Translations under genes and position numbers: made by a program
Source of the DNA: Aurelia coerulea
Lineage: Eukaryota > Cnidaria > Scyphozoa > Semaeostomeae > Ulmaridae
Assembly (NCBI GenBank): GCA_039566865.1
Contig: CM076959.1
Coordinates: 8,725,501 to 8,789,500 of the forward strand
Reading direction: 5' to 3'
Length of the DNA stretch: 64,000 bases
Notes under the pieces: model-generated
Seen by the model: only the letters and a program-made list of their open reading frames with translations
Databases searched by the model: none
Told to the model about the DNA's origin: nothing
Shown here: piece by piece, positions 49,431-63,280 of the stretch
Layout: each line of letters begins with the position of its first letter
Position numbering within the stretch: position 1 is the stretch's first letter

Positions 49431-52330
49431 TGTTTTCTTTGAGAAAATAAACATTTAATTAATCGATGTTTGTTTATGCATTAAAGCCAAAATGAGACTA
49501 AAGAAAAAGCCAAATGTCTAAAGTAATATTTCCAAGAATGGTTGCTGTAGCACTAATATAGTGCTTTAAAAGAAGTAACTGGCAGAACTAAAGTTTTAAA
49601 GTACGATGAGTGCAATACTTTTTATAATACAAATTGTAGCTACTAAAGTACGTTAATTCACACATTTTGTGCTCTTATTTTGTTTTCTTTGAGAAAATAA
49701 ACATTTAATTAATCGATGTTTGTTTATGCAGTAAAGCCAAAATGAGACTAAAGAAAAAGCCAAATGTCAAAAGTAATGTTTCCCAAAATGGTTGCTGCAG
49801 CACGAAGTAACTGGCAGAACTAAAGTTTTAAAGTACGATGAGTGCAATACTTTTTATAATACAAATTGTAGCTACTAAAGTACGTTAATTCACACTTTTT
49901 GTGCTTTTATTATGTTTTCTTTGAGAAAATAAACATTTAATTAATCGATGTTTGTTTATGCAGTAAAGCCAAAATGAGACTAAAGTAAAAGCCAAATGTC
50001 TATAGAAATGTTTCCAAAAATGGTTGCTGCAGCACTAATATAGTGCTTTAAAAGAATTAACTGGCAGAACTTAAGTTTTAAAGTACGATGAGTGCAATAC
50101 TCTTTATAATATAAATTGTAGCTACTAAAGTACGTTGAACGACACTTTTTGTGCCTTTATTTTGTTTCCTTTGAGAAAATAAACTTTTAATGAATCGATG
50201 CAGTAAAGCCCAAATAAGACTAAAGAAAAAGCTAATGTCTATAGTAACCTTTCAAAGAATGGTTGCTGCAGTACTAATATAAGAAGTAACTGGGAGGACT
50301 AAATTTTTAAAGAGCGATGAGTGCAATACTCTTTGTAATAGCAATTGTAGCTAATAAAGTACGTTAATCCACACTATTTGTGTTTTAATTATGTTTTCTT
50401 TGAGAAAAGAAACATTTAATTAATCGATGTTTGTTTATGCCTTAAAGCCAAACTGAGACTAAAGAAAAAAGCTAATGTCTATAGTAATGTTTCAAAGAAT
50501 GGTTGCTGCAGCACTAATATATTGCCATAAAAGAAGTAACTTGCAGAACTAAAGTTTTAAAGAACGATGAGTGCAATACTCTTTATAATACAAATTGTAG
50601 CTACTAAAGTACGTTAATTCACACATTTTGTGCTTTTATTTTGTTTTCTTTGAGAAAATAAACATTTAATTAATCGATGTTTGTTTATGCATTAAAGCCA
50701 AAATGAGACTAAAGAAAAAGCCAAATGTCTAAAGTAATATTTCCAAGAATGGTTGCTGTAGCACTAATATAGTGCTTTAAAAGAAGTAACTGGCAGAACT
50801 AAAGTTTTAAAGTACGATGAGTGCAATACTTTTTATAATACAAATTGTAGCTACTAAAGTACGTTAATTCACACATTTTGTGCTCTTATTTTGTTTTCTT
50901 TTGGAAAATAAACGTTTCATTATTCGATGTTTTTTGATGCCTTAAAGCCAAATTGAGACTAAAGAAAAAAGCTAATGTCTATAGTAATGTTTCAAAGAAT
51001 GGTTGTTGCAGCACTAATATATTGCCATAAAAGAAGTAACTTGCAGAACTAAAGTTTTAAAGAACGATGAGTGCAATACTCTTTATAATACAAATTGTAG
51101 CTACTAAAGTACTTTAATTCACACATTTTGTCCTCTTATTTTGTTTTCTTTGAGAAAATAAACATTTAATTAATCGATGTTTGTTTATGCATTAAAGCCA
51201 AAATGAGACTAAAGAAAAAGCCAAATGTCTAAAGTAATGTTTCCCAAAATGGTTGCTGCAGCACTAATATAGTGCTTTAAAAGAAGTAACTGGCAGAACT
51301 AAAGTATTAAGTACGATGAGTGCAATACTTTTTATAATACAAATTGTAGCTACTAAAGTACGTTAATTCACACTTTTTGTGCTTTTATTATGTTTTCTTT
51401 GAGAAAATAAACATTTAATTAATCGATGTTTGTTTATGCAGTAAAGCCAAAATGAGACTAAAGTAAAAGCCAAATGTCTATAGAAATGTTTCCAAAAATG
51501 GTTGCTGCAGCACTAAAATAGTGCTTTAAAAGAAGTAACTGGCAGAACTTAAGTTTTAAAGTACGATGAGTGCAATACTCTTTATAATATAAAATGTAGC
51601 TACTAAAGTACGTTGAACGACACTTTTTGTGCTTTTATTTTGTTTCCTTTGAGAAAATAAACTTTTAATTAATCGATGCAGTAAAGCCCAAATAAAACTA
51701 AAGAAAAAGCTAATGTCTATAGTAACCTTTCAAAGAATGGTTGCTGCAGTACTAATATACGAAGTAACTGGCAGGACTAAAGTTTTAAAGAGCGATGAGT
51801 GCAATACTCTTTGTAATAGCAATTGTAGCTAATAAAGTACGTTAATCCACACTATTTGTGTTTTAATTATGTTTTCTTTGAGAAAAGAAACATTTAATTA
51901 ATCGATGTTTGTTTATGCCTTAAAGCCAAACTGAGACTAAAGAAAAAAGCTAATGTCTATAGTAATGTTTCAAAGAATGGTTGCTGCAGCACTAATATAT
52001 TGCCATAAAAGAAGTAACTTGCAGAACTAAAGTTTTAAAGAACGATGAGTGCAATACTTTTTATAATACAAATTGTAGCTACTAAAGTACGTTAATCCAC
52101 ACATTTTGTGCCCTTATTTTGTTTTCTTTGAGAAAACAAACATTTAATTAATCGATGTTTGTTTATGCAGTAAAGCCAAAATGAGACTAAAGAAAAAAGC
52201 TAATGTCTATAGTAATGTTTCAAAGAATGGTTGCTGCAGCACTAATATAGTGCTATAAAAGAAGTAACTTGCAGAACTAAAGTTTTAAAGAACGATGGGT
52301 GCAATACACTTTATAATACACATTTTAGCT
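49431..52330 (+). repeat. Mosaic satellite with ~1.2-kb pentamer repeat
   Basis: TTAAAGCC within TGCATTAAAGCC at 49,481 recurs at 50,692 (1,211 bp; five monomers with short ones among them), followed by the shared AGTAATATTTCCAAG and GTTGCTGTAGC changes. At 49,803/49,804 one monomer lacks 18 bp, losing the hairpin's right arm. Confidence 0.7.
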
Positions 52331-55300
52331 ACTAAAGTACGTTAATCTACACTTTTTGTGTTTTAATTTTGTTTTCTTTGAGAAAATAAACATTTAATTA
52401 ATCGATGTTTGTTTATGCAGTAAAGATAAAATTAGACTAAATAAAAAGCTAATGTCTATAGTAATGTTTCCAAGAATGGTTGCTGCAGCACTAAGATAGT
52501 GCTTTAAAAGAAGAAACTGGCAGGACTAAAGTTTTAAAGAACGATGAGTGCAATACTCTTTATAATACAAATTAAAGCTACTAACGTACGTTAATTCACA
52601 CATTTTGTGCTTTTATTTTGTTTTCTTTGAGAAAATAAACATTTAATTAATCGATGTTTGTTTATGCAGTAAAGATAAAATTAGACTAAAGAAAAAGCTA
52701 ATGTCTATAGTAATGTTTCCAAGAATGGTTGCTGCAGCACTACGATAGTGCTTTAAAAGAAGTAACTGGCAGGACTAAAGTTTTAAAGAATGATGAGTAC
52801 AATACTCTTTGTAATAGCAATTGTAGCTAATAAAGTACGTTAATCCACACTTTTTGTGTTTATATTTTGTTTTCTTTTGGAAAATAAACGTTTCATTATT
52901 CGATGTTTTTTGATGCCTTAAAGCCAAATTGAGACTAAAGAAAAAAGCTAATGTCTATAGTAATGTTTCAAAGAATGGTTGTTGCAGCACTAATATATTG
53001 CCATAAAAGAAGTAACTTGCAGAACTAAAGTTTTAAAGAACGATGAGTGCAATACTCTTTATAATACAAATTGTAGCTACTAAAGTACGTTAATTCACAC
53101 ATTTTGTGCTCTTATTTTGTTTTCTTTGATAAAATAAACATTTAATTAATCGATGTTTGTTTATGCAGTAAAGGCAAAATGAGATTAAAGAAAAAAGCTA
53201 ATGTCTATAGTAATGTTTCCAAGAATGGTTGCTGCAGCACTAATATAGTGCTTTAAAAGAAGAAACTGGCAGGACTAAAGTTTTAAAGAACGATGAGTGC
53301 AATACTCTTTGTAATAGAAATTGTAGCTAATAAAGTACGTTAATCTACACTTTTTGTGTTTATATTTTGTATTCTTTTGGAAAATAAACATTTCATTAAT
53401 CGATGTTTGTTGATGCACTAAATATAAATTGAGACGAAAGAAAAAACTAATATCTATAGTAATGTTTCAAAGAATGGTTGCTGCAGCACTAATATAGTGC
53501 TATAAAAGAAGTAACTTGCAGAACTAAAGTTTTAAAGAACGATGGGTTCAATACTCTTTATAATACAAATTGTAGCTACTAAAGTACGTTAATTCACACA
53601 TTTTGTGCTCTTATTTTGTTTTCTTTGAGAAAATAAACATTTAATTAACTGATGTTTTTTTATGCAGTAAAGCCAAAATGAGACTAAAGAAAAAGCTAAT
53701 GTCTATAGTAATGTTTCAAAGAATGGTTGCTGCAGCACAAATATAGTGCTATAAAAGAAGTAACTTGCAGAACTAAAGTTTTAAAGAACGATGAGTGCAT
53801 TACCCTTTATAATAGAAATTGTAGCTACTAAAAAACGTTAATCCACACTTTTTGTGTTTATATTTTGTTTTCTTTTGGAAAATAAACGTTTCATTATTCG
53901 ATGTTTTTTGATGCCTTAAAGCCAAATTGAGACTAAAGAAAAAAGCTAATGTCTATAGTAATGTTTCAAAGAATGGTTGTTGCAGCACTAATATATTGCC
54001 ATAAAAGAAGTAACTTGCAGGACTAAAGTTTTAAAGAACGATGAGTGCAATACTCTTTATAATACTAATTGTAGCTACTAAAGTACGTTAATTCACACAT
54101 TTTGTGCTCTTTTTTTTTGTTTCTTTGAGAAAATAAACATTTAATTAATCGATGTTTGTTTATGCAGTAAAGGCAAAATGAGATTAAAGAAAAAAGCTAA
54201 TGTCTATAGTAATGTTTCCAAGAATGGTTGCTGCAGCACTAATATAGTGCTATAAAAGAAGTAACTTGCAGAACTAAAGTTTTAAAGAACGATGGGTGCA
54301 ATACTCTTTATAATACAAATTGTAGCTACTAAAGTACGTTAATTCACACATTTTGCGCTCTTATTTTGTTTTCTTTGAGAAAATAAACATTTAATTAACT
54401 GATGTTTTTTTATGCAGTAAAGCCAAAATGAGACTAAAGAAAAAGCTAATGTCTATAGTAATGTTTCAAAGAATGGTTGCTGCAGCACTAATATAGTGCC
54501 ATAAAAGAAGTAACTTGCAGAACTAAAGTTTTAAAGAACGATGAGTGCATTACCCTTTATAATAGAAATTGTAGCTACTAAAAAACGTTAATCCACACTT
54601 TTTGTGTTTTAATTTTGTTTTCTTTGAGAAAATAAACATTTAATTAATCGATGTTTGTTTATGCAGTAAAGCCAAAATGAGCCACAAGAAAAAGCTAATG
54701 TCTATAGTAATGTTTCCAAGAATGGTTGCTGCAGCACTAAGATAGTGCTTTAAAAGAAGTAACTGGCAGGACTAAAGTTTTAAAGAACGATGAGTGCAAT
54801 ACTCTTTATAATACAAATTATAGCTACTAAAGTACGTTAATCCACACTTTTTGTGCTTTTATTTTGTTTTCTTTGAGAAAATAAACATTTAATTAATCGA
54901 TGTTTGTTTATGGCTTAAAGCCAAACTGAGACTAAAGAAAAAAGCAAATGTCTATAGTAATGTTTCAAAGAAGGGTTGCTGCAGCACTAATATATTGCCA
55001 TAAAAGAAGTAACTTGCAGAACTAAAGTTTTAAAGAACGATGAAAGCAATACTCTTTATAATACAAATTGTAGCTACTAAATTACGTTAATTCACACATT
55101 TTGTGCTTTTTTTTTTGTTCTCTTTGAGAAAATAAACATTTAATTAATCGATGTTTGTTTATGCAGTAAAGCCAAAATGAGCCACAAGAAAAAGCTAATG
55201 TCTATAGTAATGTTTCCAAGAATGGTTGCTGTAGCACTAATATAGTGCTATAAAAGAAGTAACTTGCAGAAGTAAAGTTTGAAAAAACGATGAGTGCAAT

Positions 55301-58300
55301 ACTCTTTATAATAGAAATTGTAGCTACTAAAGTACGTTAATCTACACTTTTTGTGTTTTAATTTTGTTTTCTTTGAGAAAATAAACGTTTCATTCTTCGA
55401 TGTTTTTTGATGCACTAAATATAAATTGAGACGAAAGAAAAAGCTAATGTCTATAGTAATGTTTCCAAGAATGGTTGCTGCAGCACTAATATAGTGCTAT
55501 AAAAGAAGTAACTTGCAGAACTAAAGTTTTAAAGAACGATGAGTGCATTACCCTTTATAATAAAAATTGTAGCTAGTAAAAAACGTTAATCCACACTTTT
55601 TGTGTTTTAATTTTGTTTTCTTTGAGAAAATAAACATTTAATTAATCGATGTTTGTTTATGCAGTAAAGATAAAATTAGACTAAAGAAAAAGCTAATGTC
55701 TTTAGTAATGTTTCCAAGAATGGTTGCTGCAGCACTAAGATAGTGCTTTAAAAGAAGAAACTGGCAGGACTAAAGTTTTAAAGAACGATGAGTGCAATAC
55801 TCTTTATAATACAAATTAAAGCTACTAACATACGTTAATTCACACATTTTGTGCTTTTATTTTGTTTTCTTTGAGAAAATAAACATTTAATTAATCGATG
55901 TTTGTTTATGCAGTAGAGATAAAATTAGACTAAAGAAAAAGCTAATGTCTATAGTAATGTTTCCAAGAATGGTTGCTGCAGCACTAAGATAGTGCTTTAA
56001 AAGAAGTAACTGGCAGGACTAAAGTTTTAAAGAACGATGAGTGCAATACTCTTTGTAATAGAAACTGTAGCTAATAAAGTACGTTAATCCACACTTTTTG
56101 TGTTTATATTTTGTTTTCTTTTGGAAAATAAACGTTTCATTATTCGATGTTTTTTGATGCCTTAAAGCCAAATTGAGACTAAAGAAAAAAGCTAATGTCT
56201 ATAGTAATGTTTCAAAGAATGGTTGTTGCAGCACTAATATATTGCCATAAAAGAAGTAACTTGCAGAACTAAAGTTTTAAAGAACGATGAGTGCAATACT
56301 CTTTATAATACAAATTGTAGCTACTAAATTACGTTAATTCACACATTTTGTGCTCTTATTTTGTTTTCTTTGAGAAAATAAACATTTAATTAATCGATGT
56401 TTGTTTATGCAGTAAAGGCAAAATGAGATTAAAGAAAAAAGCTAATGTCTATAGTAATGTTTCCAAGAATGGTTGCTGCAGCACTAATATAGTGCTTTAA
56501 AAGAAGAAACTGGCAGGACTAAAGTTTTAAAGAACGATGAGTGCAATACTCTTTGTAATAGAAATTGTAGCTAATAAAGTACGTTAATCTACACTTTTTG
56601 TGTTTATATTTTGTATTCTTTTGGAAAATAAACATTTCATTAATCGATGTTTGTTGATGCACTAAATATAAATTGAGACGAAAGAAAAAACTAATATCTA
56701 TAGTAATGTTTCAAAGAATGGTTGCTGCAGCACTAATATAGTGCTATAAAAGAAGTAACTTGCAGAACTAAAGTTTTAAAGAAAGATGGGTGGAATACTC
56801 CTTATAATACAAATTGTAGCTACTAAAGTACGTTAATTCACACATTTTGTGCTCTTATTTTGTTTTCTTTGAGAAAATAAACATTTAATTAACTGATGTT
56901 TTTTTATGCAGTAAAGCCAAAATGAGACTAAAGAAAAAGCTAATGTATATAGTAATGTTTCAAAGAAAGGTTGCTGCAGCACTAATATAGTGCTATAAAA
57001 GAAGTAACTTGCAGAACTAAAGTTTTAAAGAACGATGAGTGCATTACCCTTTATAATAGAAATTGTAGCTACTAAAAAACGGTAATCCACACTTTTTGTG
57101 TTTATATTTTGTATTCTTTGAGAAAATAAATATTTAATTAATCGATGTTTGTTTATGCAGTAAAGCCAAAATGAGCCACAAGAAAAAGCTAATGTCTATA
57201 GTAATGTTTCCAAGAATGGTTGCTGCAGCACTAAGATAGTGCTCTAAAAGAAGTAACTGGCAGGACTAAAGTTTTAAAGAACGATGAGTGCAATACTCTT
57301 TGTAATAGAAATTGTAGCTAATAAAGTACGTTAATCTACACTTTTTGTGTTTATATTTTGTTTTCTTTTGGAAAATAAACGTTTCATTATTCGATGTTTT
57401 TTGATGCCTTAAAGCCAAATTGAGACTAAAGAAAAAAGCTAATGTCTATAGTAATGTTTCAAAGAATGGTTGTTGCAGCACTAATATATTGCCATAAAAG
57501 AAGTAACTTGCAGGACTAAAGTTTTAAAGAACGATGAGTGCAATACTCTTTATAATACTAATTGTAGCTACTAAAGTACGTTAATTCACACATTTTGTGC
57601 TCTTATTTTGTTTTCTTTGAGAAAATAAACATTTAATTAATCGATGTTTGTTTATGCAGTAAAGGCAAAATGAGATTAAAGAAAAAAGCTAATGTCTATA
57701 GTAATGTTTCCAAGAATGGTTGCTGCAGCACTAATATAGTGCTTTAAAAGAAGAAACTGGCAGGACTAAAGTTTTAAAGAACGATGAGTGCAATACTCTT
57801 TGTAATAGAAATTGTAGCTAATAAAGTACGTTAATCTACACTTTTTGTGTTTATATTTTGTATTCTTTTGGAAAATAAACATTTCATTAATCGATGTTTG
57901 TTGATGCACTAAATATAAATTGAGACGAAAGAAAAAACTAATATCTATAGTAATGTTTCAAAGAATGGTTGCTGCAGCACTAATATAGTGCTATAAAAGA
58001 AGTAACTTGCAGAACTAAAGTTTTAAAGAACGATGGGTGCAATACTCTTTATAATACAAATTGTAGCTACTAAAGTACGTTAATTCACACATTTTGTGCT
58101 CTTATTTTGTTTTCTTTGAGAAAATAAACATTTAATTAACTGATGTTTTTTTATGCAGTAAAGCCAAAATGAGACTAAAGAAAAAGCTAATGTCTATAGT
58201 AATGTTTCAAAGAATGGTTGCTGCAGCACTAATATAGTGCTATAAAAGAAATAACTTGCAGAACTAAAGTTTTAAAGAACGATGAGTGCATTACCCTTTA

Positions 58301-58359
58301 TAATAGAAATTGTAGCTACTAAAAAGCGTTAATCCACACTTTTTTTGTTTTAATTTTAT
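52331..58359 (+). repeat. 3,244-bp 13-mer duplication zone
   Basis: ATTAAAGCTACTAAC at 52,571 recurs at 55,815, and CGATGTTTGTTGATGCAC at 53,401 recurs at 56,645, both 3,244 bp apart. A further copy at 57,892 lies 1,247 bp on (five monomers). Characteristic monomers carry GAGCCACAAG, AAAAAACGTTAATCC, GTGCATTACCC and TTAACTGATG. Confidence 0.8.
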
Positions 58360-61300
58360 TTTCTTTGAGAAAATAAATATTTAATTAATCGATGTTTGTT
58401 TATGCAGTAAAACCAAAATGAGCCACAAGAAAAAGCTAATGTCTATAGTAATGTTTCCAAGAATGGTTGCTGCAGCACTAAGATAGTGCTCTAAAAGAAG
58501 TAACTGGCAGGACTAAAGTTTTAAAGAACGATGAGTGCAATACTCTTTATAATACAAATTATAGCTACTAAAGTACGTTAATCCACACTTTTTGTGCTTT
58601 TATTTTGTTTTCTTTGAGAAAATAAACATTTAATTAATCGATGTTTGTTTATGGCTTAAAGCCAAACTGAGACTAAAGAAAAAAGCTAATGTCTCTAGTA
58701 ATGTTTCAAAGAAGGGTTGCTGCAGCACTAATATATTGCCATAAAAGAAGTAACTTGCAGAACTAAAGTTTTAAAGAACGATGAGTGCATTACCCTTTAT
58801 AATAGAAATTGTAGCTAGTAAAAAACGTTAATCCACACTTTTTGTGTTTTAATTTTGTTTTCTTTGAGAAAATAAACATTTAATTAACTGATGTTTTTTT
58901 ATGCAGTAAAGCCAAAAAGAGACTAAAGAAAAAGCTAATGTCTATAGTAATGTTTCCAAGAATGGTTGCTGCAGCACTAATATAGTGCTTTAAAAGAAGA
59001 AACTGGCAGGACAAAAGTTTTAAAGAACGATGAGTGCAATACTCTTTATAAAACAAATTAAAGCTACTAACGTACGTTAATTCACACATTTTGGGCTTTT
59101 ATTTTGTTTTCTTTGAGAAAATAAACATTTAATTAATCGATGTTTGTTTATGCAGTAAAGATAAAATTAGACTAAAGAAAAAGCTAATGTCTATAGTAAT
59201 GTTTCCAAGAATGGTTGCTGCAGCACTAAGATAGTGCTTTAAAAGAAGTAACTGGCAGGACTAAAGTTTTAAAGAACGATGAGTGCAATACTCTTTGTAA
59301 TAGAAACTGTAGCTAATAAAGTACGTTAATCCACACTTTTTGTGTTTATATTTTGTTTTCTTTAGGAAAATAAACGTTTCATTATTCGATGTTTTTTGAT
59401 GCCTTAAAGCCAAATTGAGACTAAAGAAAAAAGCTAATGTCTATAGTAATGTTTCAAAGAATGGTTGTTGCAGCACATCATATTGCCATAAAAGAAGTAA
59501 CTTGCAGAACTAAAGTTTTAAAGAACGATGAGTGCAATACTCTTTATAATACAAATTGTAGCTACTAAAGTACGTTAATTCACACATTTTGTGCTCTTAT
59601 TTTGTTTTCTTTGAGAAAATAAACATTTAATTAATCGATGTTTGTTTATGCAGTAAAGGCAAAATGAGATTAAAGAAAAAAGCTAATGTCTATAGTAATG
59701 TTTCCAAGAATGGTTGCTGCAGCACTAATATAGTGCTTTAAAAGAAGAAACTGGCAGGACTAAAGTTTTAAAGAACGATGAGTGCAATACTCTTTGTAAT
59801 AGAAATTGTAGCTAATAAAGTACGTTAATCTAAACTTTTTGTGTTTATATTTTGTATTCTTTGAGAAAATAAATATTTAATTAATCGATGTTTGTTTATG
59901 CAGTAAAGCCAAAATGAGCCACAAGAAAAAGCTAATGTCTATAGTAATGTTTCCAAGAATGGTTGCTGCAGCACTAAGATAGTGCTCTAAAAGAAGTAAC
60001 TGGCAGGACTAAAGTTTTAAAGAACGATGAGTGCAATACTCTTTATAATACAAATTATAGCTACTAAAGTACGTTAATCCACACTTTTTGTGCTTTTATT
60101 TTGTTTTCTTTGAGAAAATAAACATTTAATTAATCGATGTTTGTTTATGGCTTAAAGCCAAACTGAGACTAAAGAAAAAAGCTAATGTCTCTAGTAATGT
60201 TTCAAAGAAGGGTTGCTGCAGCACTAATATAATGCCATAAAAGAAGTAACTTGCAGAACTAAAGTTTTAAAGAACGATGAGTGCATTACCCTTTATAATA
60301 GAAATTGTAGCTAGTAAAAAACGTTAATCCACACTTTTTGTGTTTTAATTTTGTTTTCTTTGAGAAAATAAACATTTAATTAACTGATGTTTTTTTATGC
60401 AGTAAAGCCAAAATGAGACTAAAGAAAAAGCTAATGTCTATAGTAATGTTTCCAAGAATGGTTGCTGCAGCACTAATATAGTGCTTTAAAAGAAGAAACT
60501 GGCAGGACAAAAGTTTTAAAGAACGATGAGTGCAATACTCTTTATAAAACAAATTAAAGCTACTAACGTACGTTAATTCACACATTTTGTGCTTTTATTT
60601 TGTTTTCTTTGAGAAAATAAACATTTAATTAATCGATGTTTGTTTATGCAGTAAAGATAAAATTAGACTAAAGAAAAAGCTAATGTCTATAGTAATGTTT
60701 CCAAGAATGGTTGCTGCAGCACTAAGATAGTGCTTTAAAAGAAGTAACTGGCAGGACTAAAGTTTTAAAGAACGATGAGTGCAATACTCTTTGTAATAGA
60801 AACTGTAGCTAATAAAGTACGTTAATCCACACTTTTTGTGTTTATATTTTGTTTTCTTTAGGAAAATAAACGTTTCATTATTCGATGTTTTTTGATGCCT
60901 TAAAGCCAAATTGAGACTAAAGAAAAAAGCTAATGTCTATAGTAATGTTTCAAAGAATGGTTGTTGCAGCACATCATATTGCCATAAAAGAAGTAACTTG
61001 CAGAACTAAAGTTTTAAAGAACGATGAGTGCAATACTCTTTATAATACAAATTGTAGCTACTAAAGTACGTTAATTCACACATTTTGTGCTCTTATTTTG
61101 TTTTCTTTGAGAAAATAAACATTTAATTAATCGATGTTTGTTTATGCAGTAAAGGCAAAATGAGATTAAAGAAAAAAGCTAATGTCTATAGTAATGTTTC
61201 CAAGAATGGTTGCTGCAGCTCTAATATAGTGCTTTAAAAGAAGAAACTGGCAGCACTAAAGTTTTAAAGAACGATGAGTGCAATACTCTTTGTAATAGAA

Positions 61301-63280
61301 ATTGTAGCTAATAAAGTACGTTAATCTACACTTTTTGTGTTTATATTTTGTATTCTTTTGGAAAATAAACATTTCATTAATCGATCTTTGTTGATGCACT
61401 AAATATAAATTGAGACGAAAGAAAAAACTAATATCTATAGTAATGTTTCAAAGAATTGTTGCTGCAGCACTAAGATAGTGCTTTAAAAGAAGTAACTGGC
61501 AGGACTAAAGTTTTAAAGAACAAATGAGTGCAATACTCTTTATAATACAAATTGTAGCCAATAAAGTACGTTAATCCACACTTTTTGTATTTATATTTTG
61601 TTTTCTTTTGGAAAATAAACGTTTCATTATTCGATGTTTTTTGATGCACTAAATATAAATTGAAACGAAAGAAAAAGCTAATGTCTATAGTAATGTTTCC
61701 AAGAATGGTTGCTGCAGCACTAAGATAGTGCTTTAAAAGAAGTAACTGGCAGGACTAAAGTTTTAAAGAACGATGAGTGCAATACTCTTTATAAAACAAA
61801 TTAAAGCTACTAACGTACGTTAATTCACACATTTTGTGCTTTTATTTTGTTTTCTTTGAGAAAATAAACATTTAATTAACTGACGTTTTTTTATGCAGTA
61901 AAGCCAAAATGAGACTAAAGAAAAAGCTAATGTCTATAGTAATGTTTCCAAGAATGGTTGCTGCAGCACTAATATAGTGCTTTAAAAGAAGAAACTGGCA
62001 GGACAAAAGTTTTAAAGAACGATGAGTGCAATACTCTTTATAAAACAAATTAAAGCTACTAACGTACGTTAATTCACACATTTTGTGCTTTTATTTTGTT
62101 TTCTTTGAGAAAATAAACATTTAATTAATCGATGTTTGTTTATGCAGTAAAGATAAAATTAGACTAAAGAAAAAGCTAATGTCTATAGTAATGTTTCCAA
62201 GAATGGTTGCTGCAGCACTAAGATAGTGCTTTAAAAGAAGTAACTGGCAGGACTAAAGTTTTAAAGAACGATGAGTGCAATACTCTTTGTAATAGAAACT
62301 GTAGCTAATAAAGTACGTTAATCCACACTTTTTGTGTTTATATTTTGTTTTCTTTAGGAAAATAAACGTTTCATTATTCGATGTTTTTTGATGCCTTAAA
62401 GCCAAATTGAGACTAAAGAAAAAAGCTAATGTCTATAGTAATGTTTCAAAGAATGGTTGTTGCAGCACATCATATTGTCATAAAAGAAGTAACTTGCAGA
62501 ACTAAAGTTTTAAAGAACGATGAGTGCAATACTCTTTATAATACAAATTGTAGCTATTAAAGTACGTTAATTCACACATTTTGTGCTCTTATTTTGTTTT
62601 CTTTGAGAAAATAAACATTTAATTAATCGATGTTTGTTTATGCAGTAAAGGCAAAATGAGATTAAAGAAAAAAGCTAATGTCTATAGTAATGTTTCCAAG
62701 AATGGTTGCTGCAGCTCTAATATAGTGCTTTAAAAGAAGAAACTGGCAGGACTAAAGTTTTAAAGAACGATGAGTGCAATACTCTTTGTAATAGAAATTG
62801 TAGCTAATAAAGTACGTTAATCTACACTTTTAGTGTTTATATTTTGTATTCTTTTGGAAAATAAACATTTCATTAATCGATCTTTGTTGATGCACTAAAT
62901 ATAAATTGAGACGAAAGAAAAAACTAATATCTATAGTAATGTTTCAAAGAATTGTTGCTGCAGCACTAAGATAGTGCTTTAAAAGAAGTAACTGGCAGGA
63001 CTAAAGTTTTAAAGAACAAATGAGTGCAATACTCTTTATAATACAAATTGTAGCCAATAAAGTACGTTAATCCACACTTTTTGTATTTATATTTTTTTTC
63101 TTTTGGAAAATAAACGTTTCATTATTCGATGTTTTTTGATGCACTAAATATAAATTGAAACGAAAGAAAAAGCTAATGTCTATAGTAATGTTTCCAAGAA
63201 TGGTTGCTGCAGCACTAAGATAGTGCTTTAAAAGAAGTAACTGGCAGGACTAAAGTTTTAAAGAACGATGAGTGCAATAC
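58360..63280 (+). repeat. 1,496-bp hexameric higher-order repeat
   Basis: Several markers recur at exactly 1,496 bp: AATACAAATTATAGC at 58,551 and 60,047, the TTAACTGATG/TTAACTGACG monomer near 58,886, 60,382 and 61,878, and GATCTTTG at 61,383 and 62,879. The first two units run from about 58,360 to 61,350. From about 61,352 the unit composition changes (a GATCTTTGTTGATGCAC monomer replaces the GAGCCACAAG one) but the period is kept to about 63,280. CACATCATATTG replaces the hairpin core at about 59,473, 60,970 and 62,466. Confidence 0.85.

Noticed and set aside
58880..59089. 69-codon minus-strand frame, repeated at 60,376 and 61,872
   Set aside because: This is a chance opening in the 1,496-bp repeat. 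Its spacing equals the repeat period, and neighbouring monomers of the same register are closed.
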